Shown here: piece after piece, positions 5,184 to 5,533 of the stretch | How positions within the stretch are numbered: the stretch's first letter is position 1 | Layout: every line of letters begins with the position of its first letter | From: Alphaproteobacteria bacterium | GTDB taxonomy: Bacteria > Pseudomonadota > Alphaproteobacteria > JAEULC01 | Assembly (NCBI GenBank): GCA_020851015.1 | Contig: JADZDN010000113.1 | Span: 1-5,533, forward strand | DNA: 5,533 bases | Reading direction: 5' to 3' | Notes under the pieces: model-generated | Database searches by the model: none | The model's input: the letters and a program-made list of their open reading frames with translations, nothing else | Told to the model about the DNA's origin: nothing | Translations under genes and position numbers: made by a program

Positions 5184-5471
5184 ATGAGTTTTCGTCCGCT
5201 GCATGACCGCGTCGTGGTTCGGCGCGTCGAGGAGGAAGGGCGCACCAAGGGCGGCATCATCATTCCCGACACCGCCAAGGAGAAGCCGATGGAGGGCGAA
5301 GTGGTCGCGGTCGGCCCGGGCGCCCGGGACGAGAAGGGCGTGATGGTTCCGATGTCCGTGAAGGCGGGCGACCGGGTGCTGTTCGGCAAGTGGTCGGGCA
5401 CCGAGGTCAAGCTGAACGGCGAGGAACTGATGATCATGAAGGAGTCCGACATCATGGGCGTGATCGCCTAG
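5184..5471 (+). CDS. groES: Co-chaperonin GroES (Hsp10)
   Basis: The 95-residue protein is a full-length GroES. It starts [12 protein letters not shown] (3-14), has the mobile loop (about 16-32) with GGIIIPD (23-29), whose III triplet docks into GroEL, then GEVVAVGPG (38-46), [15 protein letters not shown] (61-75) and ESDIMGVI (87-94). GroES forms the heptameric lid of the GroEL folding chamber in the cytoplasm. The ATG at 5184 is chosen over an in-frame ATG at 5139 because AAGGGAG (5169-5175) lies eight bases before it and the upstream ATG is inside the CIRCE element. Control by CIRCE/HrcA and perhaps by RpoH is indicated. groEL is expected just beyond the right edge, as in nearly all groESL operons. 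Confidence 0.97.
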   Translation: MSFRPLHDRVVVRRVEEEGRTKGGIIIPDTAKEKPMEGEVVAVGPGARDEKGVMVPMSVKAGDRVLFGKWSGTEVKLNGEELMIMKESDIMGVIA

Positions 5472-5472
5472 C

Positions 5473-5530
5473 CCGTCACACGCACCGACAGCCGTCGTTC
5501 GAGGCGCCTCACGCGCAGTTCGGGTGACGG
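5473..5530 (+). repeat. Inverted repeat in the groES 3' spacer
   Basis: CCGTCAC (5473-5479) and GTGACGG (5524-5530) are exact inverted arms 44 bases apart, enclosing the perfect palindrome GAGGCGCCTC (5501-5510). Pairing would fold most of the spacer after groES into one structure before the expected groEL gene. It could be a processing or stabilising element between groES and groEL. The window ends three bases later, so the full spacer cannot be judged. Confidence 0.35.
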
Positions 5531-5533
5531 TTC

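Overview
The window is chromosomal DNA from a high-GC alphaproteobacterium, most likely Rhodospirillales-like. This is inferred from protein style: a 41-residue zinc-free L36, a short one-cysteine Trm112 protein, a CnoX-type thioredoxin-TPR protein with a CGPC site, and the order cnoX, LON-domain gene, Trm112, DUF971. No composition statistic or database search was run. It is housekeeping sequence. I see no phage, insertion sequence, CRISPR array, tRNA or rRNA, and nothing that makes a convincing undescribed system.

Layout. The left third reads on the minus strand. rpmJ (L36; 1670-1795) has a clear sigma-70 promoter at 1849-1877. It is followed by glcD (64-1554), the FAD subunit of a glycolate/D-lactate-type dehydrogenase. 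A palindromic intergenic repeat fills bases 1-63 just after the glcD stop. The rest reads on the plus strand, divergent from rpmJ: a Pro-tRNA editing hydrolase (1931-2458), cnoX (2571-3599), a LON substrate-binding-domain gene (3614-4351), a Trm112-family gene (4373-4570), a DUF971 gene (4664-5059) and groES (5184-5471). groES has its own heat-shock-type control region with a CIRCE operator, and groEL presumably lies beyond the right edge.

The most notable feature is that the LON-domain gene is split by one in-frame TAA at 4004-4006. Both halves are otherwise intact and look conserved, so this is a recent nonsense mutation, a sequence error, or a gene now read as two pieces. All eight terminal stops in the window are TGA or TAG, so the TAA stands out.

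Several plus-strand genes serve protein quality: editing of mischarged tRNA-Pro, a redox-active chaperone-like CnoX, a LON-domain protein and GroES. CnoX is known from E. coli to work with GroEL/ES, so finding cnoX about 1.6 kb upstream of groES is suggestive. Several perfect or near-perfect inverted repeats lie between and within genes and are listed separately.
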